Shown: positions 46,257-56,115 of the stretch, in pieces | Layout: the number at the start of each line of letters is the position of its first letter | Position numbering within the stretch: position 1 is the stretch's first letter | Assembly (NCBI GenBank): GCA_903927905.1 | Contig: CAIYOY010000383.1 | Span: 1 to 64,000, forward strand | DNA from: an uncultured Verrucomicrobiales bacterium | Lineage (GTDB): Bacteria > Verrucomicrobiota > Verrucomicrobiia > Limisphaerales > Palsa-1400 | DNA: 64,000 bases | Direction: 5' to 3' | Position numbers and translations under genes: made by a program | The notes under the pieces: model-generated | What the model was told of the DNA's origin: nothing | What the model saw: the letters and a program-made list of their open reading frames with translations, nothing else | Databases searched by the model: none

Positions 46257-48158
46257 ATGACTAACGGCCCCATTCGCGTCCTGCTGGTGGATGATGATGA
46301 AGATGATTACATCATCACGCGGGATCTTTTCAGCGAATTGGACGCGAAGTCGTATCAGTTGGACTGGGTCAAAACTTATGAAGCCGGGCTGGAAGCGATG
46401 ATCCGGCGGCAACACGATGTTTGCATCGTTGATTTTTTTCTCGGCGCGCGCACCGGACTGGATCTCCTCAAACAAGCCAAATCTTACGGTGCCCAGGCCC
46501 CGATCATCCTGTTGACCGGCCAGGGCGACCATAGCGTGGACTTGGATGCCATGCGCGCCGGGGCGGAGGATTTTTTGGTGAAAGGCCAGATCACCGCCAA
46601 ATGGCTCGAGCGCGCCATCCGTTACGCCATTGAACGCAATCGGGCCGAGGAAAAAATCCAGAAGCTCGCGGCCTTTCCCCGGACTAATCCCAATCCAGTG
46701 CTGGAGTTCAGCGCCGAAGGGAAGATGACTTACAGCAATGACGCAGCCCAGCGCATGGCGGCGTCGCTCGGCAAGGACTCCCTGCTGCCCGCGCTGCCGC
46801 CGGACACGCAAATCATCATCGTGGAGTGCCTCCTGTCCGGCCAAAATAAAATCAACCTCCAGACCTCGCAGCAGGGGCGCACCATCTCCTGGTCGTTCAT
46901 CCCGAATACCGCGAGCAAGACGGTGCATTGTTACGCCAATGAAATCACCGACCGTTTGAACCTGGAAGCGCAACTGCGCCATTCGGTCAAGATGGAAGCC
47001 ATCGGCCAGTTGGCCGCCGGCGTGGCCCATGATTTTAATAACATTCTCACGGTCATTCAGGGACATGCCGACCTGTTGCTGCACTCGCCCAAGGTGACGC
47101 CGGAAACGGAAAAGCCCCTGCTGCAAATTTGCCAGGCCTCGGAACGGGCCGGCAAACTGATCAAGCAACTGCTCATGTTCAGCCGCAAACAGGTCCTGCA
47201 ATTGCGCTTCGTGGATGTGAATGAGATCATCAGCAATGTCAGCAAGATGTTGCAACGCCTGCTCGGCGAACATGTCCAATTTGACTTTATCCAGGGCCAG
47301 AACCTGGCCCCCATTTATGCCGACGTCGGCATGATCGAGCAAATCCTCCTCAATCTTTCAATCAATGCGCGCGATGCCATGCCCGGCGGCGGACGCCTGA
47401 TCATCAGCACGGCACAGGTGGTCTTGGAGCCGATGGCTTCGATCCTGAATCCCGAGGCGCGCCCCGGCAATTTCATCTGCCTCAGTGTCAAAGATACGGG
47501 TTGCGGGATGGACCATGCGACCCTGCATCATCTCTTCGAGCCGTTCTTCACCACGAAAGAAACCGGCAAGGGCACCGGCCTGGGGCTGGCCACGGTCTAT
47601 GGCATTGTCAAACAGCATCAGGGCTGGATCGTGGTGGACAGCCAGCTCAATGCCGGCTCGACCTTTTCCATTTTTCTGCCCAGCGCGGCGCGCGAAACCG
47701 CCACGGTTGCGCCGGAAGCGCCGGAAGCCAGGCCGACCGTGCCCGGCGGCCATGAGACCATTTTGGTGGTGGAGGATGAATCGGCCTTGCGAGAATTGGT
47801 GGTCAGCATTCTTGAGCTTTACGGTTACAAGATCTATCAGGCTGAAACCGGGGTGGCCGCGCTGAAAGTTTGGGAAAAACACAAAGATGAAATTGACCTT
47901 CTATTGACTGACATGGTCATGCCGGAAGGGATTTCAGGACGGCAATTGGCCGAGCGCTTGCACCAGGAAGATCCCGAACTGAAAGTCATCTATACCAGCG
48001 GTTACAGTCCGGGCATGGCGGGCAAGGACATCGCTTTGCTGGAAGGGTTTAATTTCCTGGCCAAACCGTATCCGCCCAATCGTCTGGCCCAGGTGGTCCG
48101 CGAATGTCTCGACGGGGTCAAAAAGGGCCACACGGAATTATACCGGAAAAACAAGTGA
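46257..48158 (+). CDS. REC-(PAS)-HK-REC hybrid histidine kinase
   Basis: N-term [49 protein letters not shown]-term LLTDMVMPEGISG. Confidence 0.92.
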   Translation: MTNGPIRVLLVDDDEDDYIITRDLFSELDAKSYQLDWVKTYEAGLEAMIRRQHDVCIVDFFLGARTGLDLLKQAKSYGAQAPIILLTGQGDHSVDLDAMRAGAEDFLVKGQITAKWLERAIRYAIERNRAEEKIQKLAAFPRTNPNPVLEFSAEGKMTYSNDAAQRMAASLGKDSLLPALPPDTQIIIVECLLSGQNKINLQTSQQGRTISWSFIPNTASKTVHCYANEITDRLNLEAQLRHSVKMEAIGQLAAGVAHDFNNILTVIQGHADLLLHSPKVTPETEKPLLQICQASERAGKLIKQLLMFSRKQVLQLRFVDVNEIISNVSKMLQRLLGEHVQFDFIQGQNLAPIYADVGMIEQILLNLSINARDAMPGGGRLIISTAQVVLEPMASILNPEARPGNFICLSVKDTGCGMDHATLHHLFEPFFTTKETGKGTGLGLATVYGIVKQHQGWIVVDSQLNAGSTFSIFLPSAARETATVAPEAPEARPTVPGGHETILVVEDESALRELVVSILELYGYKIYQAETGVAALKVWEKHKDEIDLLLTDMVMPEGISGRQLAERLHQEDPELKVIYTSGYSPGMAGKDIALLEGFNFLAKPYPPNRLAQVVRECLDGVKKGHTELYRKNK

Positions 48159-48284
48159 TTGGGTTGATCGAAGCGGGCAGAGGAATCTAAAATATTTACA
48201 GCGTCGAACCAAGAAATTAAACAAGCGAAATCAAACTTAGATTTCGCGTCCCGCACCTCGCTGAGATCAGCCAAGCGAGCCGCA

Positions 48285-48318
48285 GCAATTCCATGTAACA
48301 TATGTTACATGGAATTGC
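48285..48318. promoter_or_regulatory. Perfect 34-bp palindrome GCAATTCCATGTAACATATGTTACATGGAATTGC
   Basis: Seen directly; upstream of pfk. Confidence 0.9.
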
Positions 48319-48431
48319 CACGGCTTTGAGTTTCCCCTTTACAGTTTAGCTTCAGGTTGGCAAGGTTCGTTTCGTATTTATTGCCGGTACTACCCAACTG
48401 GCAAAGCCACAGTTCGAACCCATTTACACCT

Positions 48432-49703
48432 ATGGCAGAATTAATCGGAAATCTTTTAGTCGCCCAATCAGGCGGGCCCACCGCCGTGATCAACGCCAGC
48501 GTTGCCGGCGTCGTGCAGGAAGCCAAAAAACACGCCTGCATCAAAGGCATTTACGGCGGCATGAACGGCATCCTCGGAATTCTCAACGAGCAGTTGATGG
48601 ATCTGCGCGCGGAAAAGGATGAGGTCATTGAAGCGCTAAAGCACACTCCCGCCGCCGCGTTGGGCACCTGCCGTTACAAGATCGATTTTAAAAAGAAACC
48701 GGAAAAAGCAGCCAAAGACATGGATCGGTTGTTCCAGGTTTTTGAGGCGCACGACATCCATTTTTTCTTTTATGCCGGAGGCAATGATTCGCAGGACACA
48801 GCCGATAAAATTCACGGAGAAGCGATCAAGCGCGGGTATGAGATGCGGGTCATCGGGGTGCCGAAGACGATTGATAATGATTTGCCGCATACGGACCATT
48901 GCCCGGGATTTGGCTCGGTGGCGAAATATAATGCCACCACGGTGATGGAAATCGCCACCGACGTCAGCAGCATGGCGACGGATGACGGGGCTTGTTGCGT
49001 GGTGGAGGTGATGGGACGCGGGGCGGGCTGGATCGCGGCCAGCACGGTTTTGGCGCAACGCGCGCCCGGTGATGCGCCGCATATCATTTTGTTGCCGGAA
49101 ATTCCGTTTAATGAAGCGGCCTTTTTGGCCAAGGTGAAATCGGTCGTGGCCAAGCTGCGCTACTGCGTGGTGGTGGTCGGCGAAGGGTTGAAGAAGGAAG
49201 ACGGCACTGAATTCAGCGCGGACACGACTCGCTTGGACGCGTTCGGCCACCCGGTGCTTTCCGGCGCGGCGGAGCGGTTGGCGGAAATTGTTTACGGGAA
49301 ATTGAACACCAAAACGCGTTCGGTGAAGCTCGGTTACGCCCAACGCTGCGCTGCGCATTACGCCAGCGCCACCGATGCGGCGGAAGCGGCCGCCTGCGGT
49401 GAAGCAGCGGTGCGAGCGGCCACCGAAGGCAAGAGCGGTTACATGGTGAAGATCGTTCGCACGCAACAATCTCCTTATAAATGGAAAACCGATCTGCAAC
49501 CGCTGAAAGACATCGCCAACGTCGAGCATTTCATCCCGCGCGATTGGATCAGCGCGGATGGGTTCATGCCGAACGAAAAATTTGTGGACTATGCGCGTCC
49601 GTTGATCGAAGGAGAAACAAAAGTCCCGACCGAAGGAGGCTTGCCCAAATTCGCCGTGCTGGAAAAGAAGCAATTGCCGAAAACGCTGGGGAAGAGAAGT
49701 TAA
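48432..49703 (+). CDS. 6-phosphofructokinase (probably PPi-type)
   Basis: LLVAQSGGPTAVINASVAG; YAGGNDSQDTADKI; GVPKTIDNDLPHTDHCPGFGS; start at internal MAELIGN. Confidence 0.88.
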   Translation: MAELIGNLLVAQSGGPTAVINASVAGVVQEAKKHACIKGIYGGMNGILGILNEQLMDLRAEKDEVIEALKHTPAAALGTCRYKIDFKKKPEKAAKDMDRLFQVFEAHDIHFFFYAGGNDSQDTADKIHGEAIKRGYEMRVIGVPKTIDNDLPHTDHCPGFGSVAKYNATTVMEIATDVSSMATDDGACCVVEVMGRGAGWIAASTVLAQRAPGDAPHIILLPEIPFNEAAFLAKVKSVVAKLRYCVVVVGEGLKKEDGTEFSADTTRLDAFGHPVLSGAAERLAEIVYGKLNTKTRSVKLGYAQRCAAHYASATDAAEAAACGEAAVRAATEGKSGYMVKIVRTQQSPYKWKTDLQPLKDIANVEHFIPRDWISADGFMPNEKFVDYARPLIEGETKVPTEGGLPKFAVLEKKQLPKTLGKRS

Positions 49704-49909
49704 AAAAAGGATTTTGGACTCGCGCGAAGCGTCTGGTGCGCCTTGTTAGTTGGCGTTTTTTGTCGGCACAGCGTCAAAAGGGGTAGAGAGCTAACCACAC
49801 TCCAGGCGCTTCGCGAATTTTTCCATTTGATCCACCTGCGCGCACAGGCGCACCGGTGTTAACGCAAATCATGGCTTGACTCCCGGTCGGGGCCCGATAA
49901 TTTTCGCCT

Positions 49910-51991
49910 ATGTCAAAATCGGGCAAAAAAGCATGTTTTTTATTGGTTGTTTTGACCCATTTTCTCCTACTGGCTCCCTTTGGCTCCGTGGCGGCAGCGA
50001 CCGCCAATTTCAACACCATTTTCCACTACAGCGTATTTTATTATGACGATAACATGGACTTCAATCCTGGCATCTTTCTGGGTATTACCGGCGAAGTTCA
50101 TGGCAATCGAAATATTTACGTAGCCGCCTTAGCTAGCCTGACATTCTCCAACGAAGTAGAAGCGGCGGGGAATATAATTAGCGGGAAAAACCCGGCCAGT
50201 CCGCTGGCCGCCGGCACCGGTCCGGTGAATTTCCTGAGTACAAAAACCTCTGGAACACCCATTTATTTTCTCCCAAGTGACGCAACCAGTCAAAACTTCA
50301 ATGGACATGCCCTTGTTGAGGTGCCACCCGTAGGAGAATCGTCCACCACTGGATTTGGAACGAACCGACTTTACAATCAGGTGGACATGATTATCACCAT
50401 AACCAACAGTCCAACCAATCCGGTCGTGATCCAAGCCAAGAGTGGGATAGCAATCAACGGCGGGCTGACCACCACCATCCCTTGGACCAATTTTTTATCC
50501 ACAAATCTGACGTTCTATGATTTCCGTCAATCAGCCACGATCCAAGCCGTCACCCTTGATATTGGTAAATTAAAACGATGGAGCGAAACTAATTCCCTGT
50601 TACGACCCTTGTTGGGCAATAGGGATGTCACATCTGTTTTCCTCGCCGATGTGCGCGCAATGGCCAGCACCAATCAGTCAGGCATCGTGATCACCAACGG
50701 GAAATTCCTTCCCTCGCTCGGGTTAACGATTGTCACGCCTAATCCTGTTTTTACCCTAGGAGATTTCAATACGACCATTGATGGAACCAACTTCTATCCC
50801 GGGACCAATGACACATCACATACACGACCGGCCGCAATCATGTGTGATGCAATTAATATATTATCGAGCTCCTGGAACCCGGGCGCCTTCGTTTTAGCCA
50901 CCCGAATTGCCGCCAGCACTACGGTCAATGCCGCCATCGTGACCGGCAATGTCACCACCACTAACAGCCACTACAGCGGAGGGGTGGAAAATTTTTTCCG
51001 ATTTTTGGAAGACTGGAGCTTTGGGACGTTTACATACAACGGATCCATGATCCAACTTTTTGCCAGCCGAATTGCCACTGCCCCGTGGGTCGCCCCCGGC
51101 CCATCAGCCAGCGTTTATAATCCTCCCGTCTGTCATTGGAATTTTGACCGGAATTTTTTAAATGCGGCAAAAGTACCGCCCTTGACGTTTTATATTGATA
51201 CAGGGCCGGTTCCGTTGCCGACCATTTTGGCCGATCCTCAAAGCACAAATGTTCTAGTTGGAAGTTCTCTGACCTTGAGTGTTTTCGCGACCAACAATTT
51301 TTCTGGTTTCTATGCAACCACCCCTCTGACTAATCAATGGTATTTCAATACCAACACTCCGCTGACCAAGGCCACCAACAACACCCTGATCTTGACCAAT
51401 ATCCAACTGGCCCAAGCCGGAGTGTATCACGTTATGGTCTCCAATGCTGCCGGAGGGGTCGCCAGCGCCTTTGCGACCGTCACCGTGACGAAGAGCGACA
51501 CCGTAACCACCCTTGGCGCCTTGCCTTGGTCGCCTCAGTTCCAACCCTTAGATTTTTCTGCCACCGTCACCGCTGCTTCCGGAACGCCTACTGGCCAAGT
51601 CGAATTCAAAGACGGCGTCAATAGCTTGGGCTCCGCTCTCTTAATTTCCGGCACAGCCCTGTTGAACAACATCAACCTTTCTCTCGGCAATCATACCATC
51701 ACCGCTTATTATTCCGGTGACGCCAAATACAACGCCAGCAGCTCCAGTTCCGCCGTGCAACGTCTTGGGTTTTATTTCCTGCCACCAATCTTGAAACCAG
51801 ATGGAACGGTGAGTCTGGGTGGCTCAAGCACTCCCGGTCAAACCGCCGTTCTGGAACACGCGGACGCCTTGCAAACCCCGATGATCTGGCTCCCGCTTGA
51901 CACCAATACGGCCGACACCAACGGTCGCTACAATTTCATTCAACCCATTTCTGGCGCTACTTCCAGTTTTTATCGCCTGCGCCTGCCGTAG
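49910..51991 (+). CDS. Secreted protein with Ig-like domains and FYRLRLP C-terminus
   Basis: Signal peptide; Ig-like ILADPQSTNVLVGSSLTLSV; Big3-like TGQVEFKDGVNSLGSALL...HTITAYYSGDAKYNASSSS. Confidence 0.75.
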   Translation: MSKSGKKACFLLVVLTHFLLLAPFGSVAAATANFNTIFHYSVFYYDDNMDFNPGIFLGITGEVHGNRNIYVAALASLTFSNEVEAAGNIISGKNPASPLAAGTGPVNFLSTKTSGTPIYFLPSDATSQNFNGHALVEVPPVGESSTTGFGTNRLYNQVDMIITITNSPTNPVVIQAKSGIAINGGLTTTIPWTNFLSTNLTFYDFRQSATIQAVTLDIGKLKRWSETNSLLRPLLGNRDVTSVFLADVRAMASTNQSGIVITNGKFLPSLGLTIVTPNPVFTLGDFNTTIDGTNFYPGTNDTSHTRPAAIMCDAINILSSSWNPGAFVLATRIAASTTVNAAIVTGNVTTTNSHYSGGVENFFRFLEDWSFGTFTYNGSMIQLFASRIATAPWVAPGPSASVYNPPVCHWNFDRNFLNAAKVPPLTFYIDTGPVPLPTILADPQSTNVLVGSSLTLSVFATNNFSGFYATTPLTNQWYFNTNTPLTKATNNTLILTNIQLAQAGVYHVMVSNAAGGVASAFATVTVTKSDTVTTLGALPWSPQFQPLDFSATVTAASGTPTGQVEFKDGVNSLGSALLISGTALLNNINLSLGNHTITAYYSGDAKYNASSSSSAVQRLGFYFLPPILKPDGTVSLGGSSTPGQTAVLEHADALQTPMIWLPLDTNTADTNGRYNFIQPISGATSSFYRLRLP

Positions 51992-52053
51992 CGGTCCGAT
52001 GCTATAAGGAAACAAGACTTGTTTGGTCGTGGTAAACGGCATATGGTTTAAAC

Positions 52054-52332
52054 ATGAAAATGGTTACTGTCCTTGAAGCACAGAATCAGCTTGGTCGTTT
52101 GGTGGCTGAAGCTTCGCGGGGAGACATCATTGTCCTGACGGATGGGGCCGTTCAAGCCACGCTGGCCCCTTGTGTTCCAAGTCCGCAGCTTGATCCAGAG
52201 GAAGACACGCCTCAGTTGGAAAATGAATTATTGAAAGCAGTCCGAGGGCCGCACGCTCCTTTTTCCAAATCCGAACTTCGTCAAATCGCCGACCGGACCA
52301 TCCAGGAAGAGGGGGCGCGACGACCGCGATGA
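52054..52332 (+). CDS. Phd/YefM-type antitoxin
   Basis: MKMVTVLEAQNQLGRLVAEASRGDIIVLTDGAVQATLAP. Confidence 0.82.
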   Translation: MKMVTVLEAQNQLGRLVAEASRGDIIVLTDGAVQATLAPCVPSPQLDPEEDTPQLENELLKAVRGPHAPFSKSELRQIADRTIQEEGARRPR

Positions 52333-52667
52333 AACTCGTCCTGCACCGTTCTGATTATTTTAATCTCGATTTTGATTTGCAATACCGGTGGTATTTGAAA
52401 AAAGCCGGATTGGAAGTAGCGGAGCGATATTTGAATGCACTGCTTCTGACTTTGGACGAGTTGGCCATGCAGCCAGACTTGGGGCGGGAACGGCATTTTC
52501 GCCATCGGGAATTAGCCGGCATCCGCACTTTCCGCCTGGTTGCGCCCTTTTCCGTTCATCTGATTTTCTATCGGCACACTGAAACAGAATTATGGGCTGA
52601 GCGTTTGATGTCGGGGGTGCGCGATTTGCCAAGACGTTTAAGGGAACCGCCGGATTCGGCAGAATGA
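52329..52667 (+). CDS. RelE/ParE-type toxin
   Basis: WYLKKAGLEVAERYLNALLLTLDELAMQPDLGRERHFRHRELAGIRTFRL..HLIFYRH; ATGA overlap with antitoxin. Confidence 0.82.
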   Translation: MKLVLHRSDYFNLDFDLQYRWYLKKAGLEVAERYLNALLLTLDELAMQPDLGRERHFRHRELAGIRTFRLVAPFSVHLIFYRHTETELWAERLMSGVRDLPRRLREPPDSAE

Positions 52668-52718
52668 CCGATGCAATCAGTTGCAGACAAACCAGATTCA
52701 ATAGTATCCTTCACCTGA

Positions 52719-54065
52719 ATGACCGTTGCTCCCGCAATTTCTATACCAGTCGTTTCGGCCAAACCGAAGCGGCATTCTCATTTGCACGACTTGGATTATT
52801 CCGTGGTGCAACAGTGCATGCACTGCGGGCTTTGCCTGCCGACCTGCCCGACCTACGACGCCACCAAGCTCGAGCGAAACAGCCCGCGCGGACGCATCGC
52901 GCTGATGCGGGCCATCGCCGATGATAAACTGGAACCGACGAAGGCTTTTGCGGATGAGATGTATTTTTGCCTGGGTTGCCTGGCGTGCATGACGGCTTGT
53001 CCGGCGGGCGTGAATTACGCGGAGCTTTTTGAACACGCGCGGGCGGAGGCGGAGCAAAGCCGGGTGTTGGACAATCCGAAACGGAGTTTTATCCGGGCGC
53101 TGACGTTGCGCTGGCTGTTCATGGATTTGGGACGGTTGCAGTTGCTCGGCTTTCTGATCCGATTTTATCAGCAGCTTGGATTGCAGAGTTTGCTGCGAAA
53201 TTCAGGGGTGTTGAAATTGTTGCCGAAACGATTACAGGAATTGGAGGCGATGACGCCGACGATTCAACCGCAGTTCACTGCCGATCTGGTGACGCCAGTG
53301 ACGCCGGCTTTTGGGGTGAAGAAATATCGTGTGGCGGTATTGACCGGTTGCGCGCAGGACCTGATGTATAGTGATGTAAACCGTGACACCGTGGAAGTAT
53401 TGGCGCGGAACGATTGCGAGGTGGTCACGCCGCCGGAACAAAATTGCTGCGGCTCGCTGCACGCGCACAACGGCGAGTGGGGCATGGCCCAGGAATTGGC
53501 GCGCAAAACCATTGACCAGTTTCCGCCGGAACAATTCGACGCCATCATCAGCAACGCGGCGGGGTGCGGGTCGCATCTAAAACATTATTCCAGCCTGCTG
53601 GCGGATGATCCGGTTTATGCGCCGCGCGCAAAATTGTGGGATGCAAAATTGAAAGACATTCACGAATGGCTCGCAAAAATTGGGATTCAAACCCCGCCCG
53701 CCATGAACGCCCCGGCGCAGACGGTGACCTATCACGAAGCCTGTCATTTGTGCCACGGCCAGAAAATCACGGCCCAGCCGCGCCAGCTTTTGAAGGCGAT
53801 CCCGAATCTGACGTTGACCGAATTGCCGGAAAGCAATTGGTGCTGCGGCAGCGCGGGGATTTATAATTTGATCCAGCCAGAGATGGCGAATCAGCTTTTG
53901 GACCGCAAATTGGGACATATTGTGGAAACGAAGGCGCCGATTGTGGCGACGGGGAACCCGGGGTGTCTGGCGCACATGACGAATGGAGTGCGCCGCCAGA
54001 ATCTGCCGGTGCGCATGGTGCATCCGATCACTTTGCTGGCGGAAGCCTATCGAAGAGGGAATTAG
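52719..54065 (+). CDS. glcF: Glycolate oxidase iron-sulfur subunit-like protein
   Basis: CMHCGLCLPTCPTY and CLGCLACMTACPAGV; CCGSLHAHNGE; SNWCCGSAGIYN. Confidence 0.9.
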   Translation: MTVAPAISIPVVSAKPKRHSHLHDLDYSVVQQCMHCGLCLPTCPTYDATKLERNSPRGRIALMRAIADDKLEPTKAFADEMYFCLGCLACMTACPAGVNYAELFEHARAEAEQSRVLDNPKRSFIRALTLRWLFMDLGRLQLLGFLIRFYQQLGLQSLLRNSGVLKLLPKRLQELEAMTPTIQPQFTADLVTPVTPAFGVKKYRVAVLTGCAQDLMYSDVNRDTVEVLARNDCEVVTPPEQNCCGSLHAHNGEWGMAQELARKTIDQFPPEQFDAIISNAAGCGSHLKHYSSLLADDPVYAPRAKLWDAKLKDIHEWLAKIGIQTPPAMNAPAQTVTYHEACHLCHGQKITAQPRQLLKAIPNLTLTELPESNWCCGSAGIYNLIQPEMANQLLDRKLGHIVETKAPIVATGNPGCLAHMTNGVRRQNLPVRMVHPITLLAEAYRRGN

Positions 54066-54098
54066 ACTTTTTAGCCGTTTCACTTTAGCCTCTTTTCC

Positions 54099-55070
54099 AT
54101 GAGCCATCTATCTCGCGCTCGCGCTGTGTTTGACATTGAGTTGGCCGCCCTGAAATCGGTGCGGGCCCAACTTGACCAAGCCTTTGATGAGGCGGTTGAA
54201 ATCGTTGTCGAATCACTGCGGCAACGCGGCAAAGTAGTCATCGTCGGCATCGGTAAATCCGGCAATATCGGCCAAAAAATCGCCGCCACCATGACCAGCA
54301 CCGGCTCGACCAGCGTGGTACTCAATCCGGTGGATGCGTTGCATGGGGATCTGGGAATCGTGTCGGATGGGGATGTCGTTCTGGCACTGAGTTATTCGGG
54401 GGAATCGGAAGAGTTGTTGAATTTGATCCCGGCGCTCAAACGGTTTTCGGTTAAAATCATTTCTTTCACCGCCACCAATAAATCTTCTCTCGCGCGGCAC
54501 AGCGATGTGGTGGTGAAGGTCAAGGTTTCCAAGGAAGCGTGCCCATTCAATCTGGCCCCGACCGCCAGCACCACGGCCATGCTGGTCATGGGCGATGCGC
54601 TGGCCATGGCGATTTTGCATGCGCGCGGGTTTAAGGAAAAGGATTATGCCAAACGCCATCCCTCCGGCGCGATTGGCCGGGCCATGCTGCTGAAGGTGCG
54701 CGACATCATGCGAACCGATGCGCGCAACGCGATCGTTGCGGAAAATATCACGGTGAAAGAAGCGTTGCTGGTCATGACCCGGGCGAAGTCCGGCAGTGTC
54801 AGCATCATCAATAAGCGCGGAAAATTGACCGGCGTCTTCACCGATGGCGATCTGCGCCGGCACATGACGGATGATGGGCTGATTCTGTTCAAGCCCCTGG
54901 CCAGCGTGATGACGAAGAATCCGATCTGCGTGCAGGACGACGCGATGGCACAGGAGGCATTGAAAATTTTCAACCAGCGGAACATTGATGACTTGGTGGT
55001 GGTGAACAGTAAACATGAGCCGGTCGGGCTGATTGATTTGCAGGATTTGCCCAAGTTGAAATTGATGTAA
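54099..55070 (+). CDS. kdsD: KpsF/GutQ arabinose-5-phosphate isomerase (SIS + CBS)
   Basis: GKVVIVGIGKSGNIGQKIAATMTSTGSTSVVLNPVDALHGDLG; CBS tandem. Confidence 0.93.
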   Translation: MSHLSRARAVFDIELAALKSVRAQLDQAFDEAVEIVVESLRQRGKVVIVGIGKSGNIGQKIAATMTSTGSTSVVLNPVDALHGDLGIVSDGDVVLALSYSGESEELLNLIPALKRFSVKIISFTATNKSSLARHSDVVVKVKVSKEACPFNLAPTASTTAMLVMGDALAMAILHARGFKEKDYAKRHPSGAIGRAMLLKVRDIMRTDARNAIVAENITVKEALLVMTRAKSGSVSIINKRGKLTGVFTDGDLRRHMTDDGLILFKPLASVMTKNPICVQDDAMAQEALKIFNQRNIDDLVVVNSKHEPVGLIDLQDLPKLKLM

Positions 55071-55140
55071 GTGGTCTGTTGTTTGTGGTCAGTTGTCCGT
55101 CGGCGTTGCGCAATAGTTTCACGGACTACTGACCACTGAC
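55071..55140. repeat. Period-7 repeat folding into a 16-bp hairpin after kdsD
   Basis: GTGGTCT GTTGTTT GTGGTCA GTTGTCC; arms 55085-55100/55121-55136, 15/16. Confidence 0.85.
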
Positions 55141-55146
55141 AAATTT

Positions 55147-55926
55147 ATGCCAGCAAAATCATTTACTCTAATTTGTGCGCTCCTGTGCGGGGGTATTACC
55201 CTGTACGCCCAGGACAAACCGCAGGACAAAATCTTCGCGGCGCAGACGTTTGAGAAGCAAATCACCAAGACGCTCCACAGCGATTATCTTTTGTTTCTGC
55301 CAAAAGGGTATGACGCCAAGGCCGAGAAAAAGTGGCCGTTGATCCTGCTGTTGCATGGCGCGGGAGAGCGCGGGACGAATGTCTGGCGGGTGGATATTCA
55401 TGGTCCGTCCAAATACATTCTCGAACACCCGGACTTTCCTTTCATCATGGTGTCGCCGCTTTGTCCAGAAGGGCAGACCTGGTCGAATGAAACACTGATG
55501 GAATTGTTGGATAAAGTAATGGCGAGCCATCAAGTGGATGCAGATCGGGTTTATCTGACGGGGTTGAGCATGGGTGGATATGGGACGTGGAGCCTTGCCC
55601 TGGCTTATCCGGAAAAGTTTGCCGCAGTGATTCCGATTTGCGGGGGGGGCGATTCTTTGCCGGTTCATTTGGCGCGCACCGGTTATACGACGGCGGCGAA
55701 AAAAGAGGCGATGAAAAATCTGCCCATCTGGGCATTTCATGGCGGCAAAGACACGGTGGTGCCGCCGGATGATTCCGAGCACATGGTCAAAGCCTTGAAG
55801 CTGCTGGGCGCGAAAGAAGTGAAACTGACGATTTACCCCGAGGCCACGCATAACTCCTGGGCGCAAACGTACAGCAATCCAGAGATTTACGATTGGTTGT
55901 TGCAGCATAAAAGAACCAGACCCTGA
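55147..55926 (+). CDS. Secreted esterase / prolyl-oligopeptidase-like alpha/beta hydrolase
   Basis: LILLLHGAGERGTN; VYLTGLSMGGYGTWSLALAYPEKFAAVIPICGGG. Confidence 0.88.
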   Translation: MPAKSFTLICALLCGGITLYAQDKPQDKIFAAQTFEKQITKTLHSDYLLFLPKGYDAKAEKKWPLILLLHGAGERGTNVWRVDIHGPSKYILEHPDFPFIMVSPLCPEGQTWSNETLMELLDKVMASHQVDADRVYLTGLSMGGYGTWSLALAYPEKFAAVIPICGGGDSLPVHLARTGYTTAAKKEAMKNLPIWAFHGGKDTVVPPDDSEHMVKALKLLGAKEVKLTIYPEATHNSWAQTYSNPEIYDWLLQHKRTRP

Positions 55927-56115
55927 ACCAGGATTCCGCCGACTCAAGTCTTTGAATTGTCGCCGGATCGTTTCATCACTGGATTGACAAAGGCCGGGAA
56001 TAATGGCAGGATATTCTCCCGACGAGATTCATCTGCCAAAACCCGGCAGACTCCCCGCTTTAACTGTTCCCTCTCCGCGATCCATTCGCGGGGCGGACTA
56101 TTTTATTTTATTATT

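Noticed and set aside
48400-48430. CAGTTCGAACCC resembling a tRNA T-arm
   Set aside because: No acceptor, D or anticodon stems could be placed around it; lies in the pfk leader.
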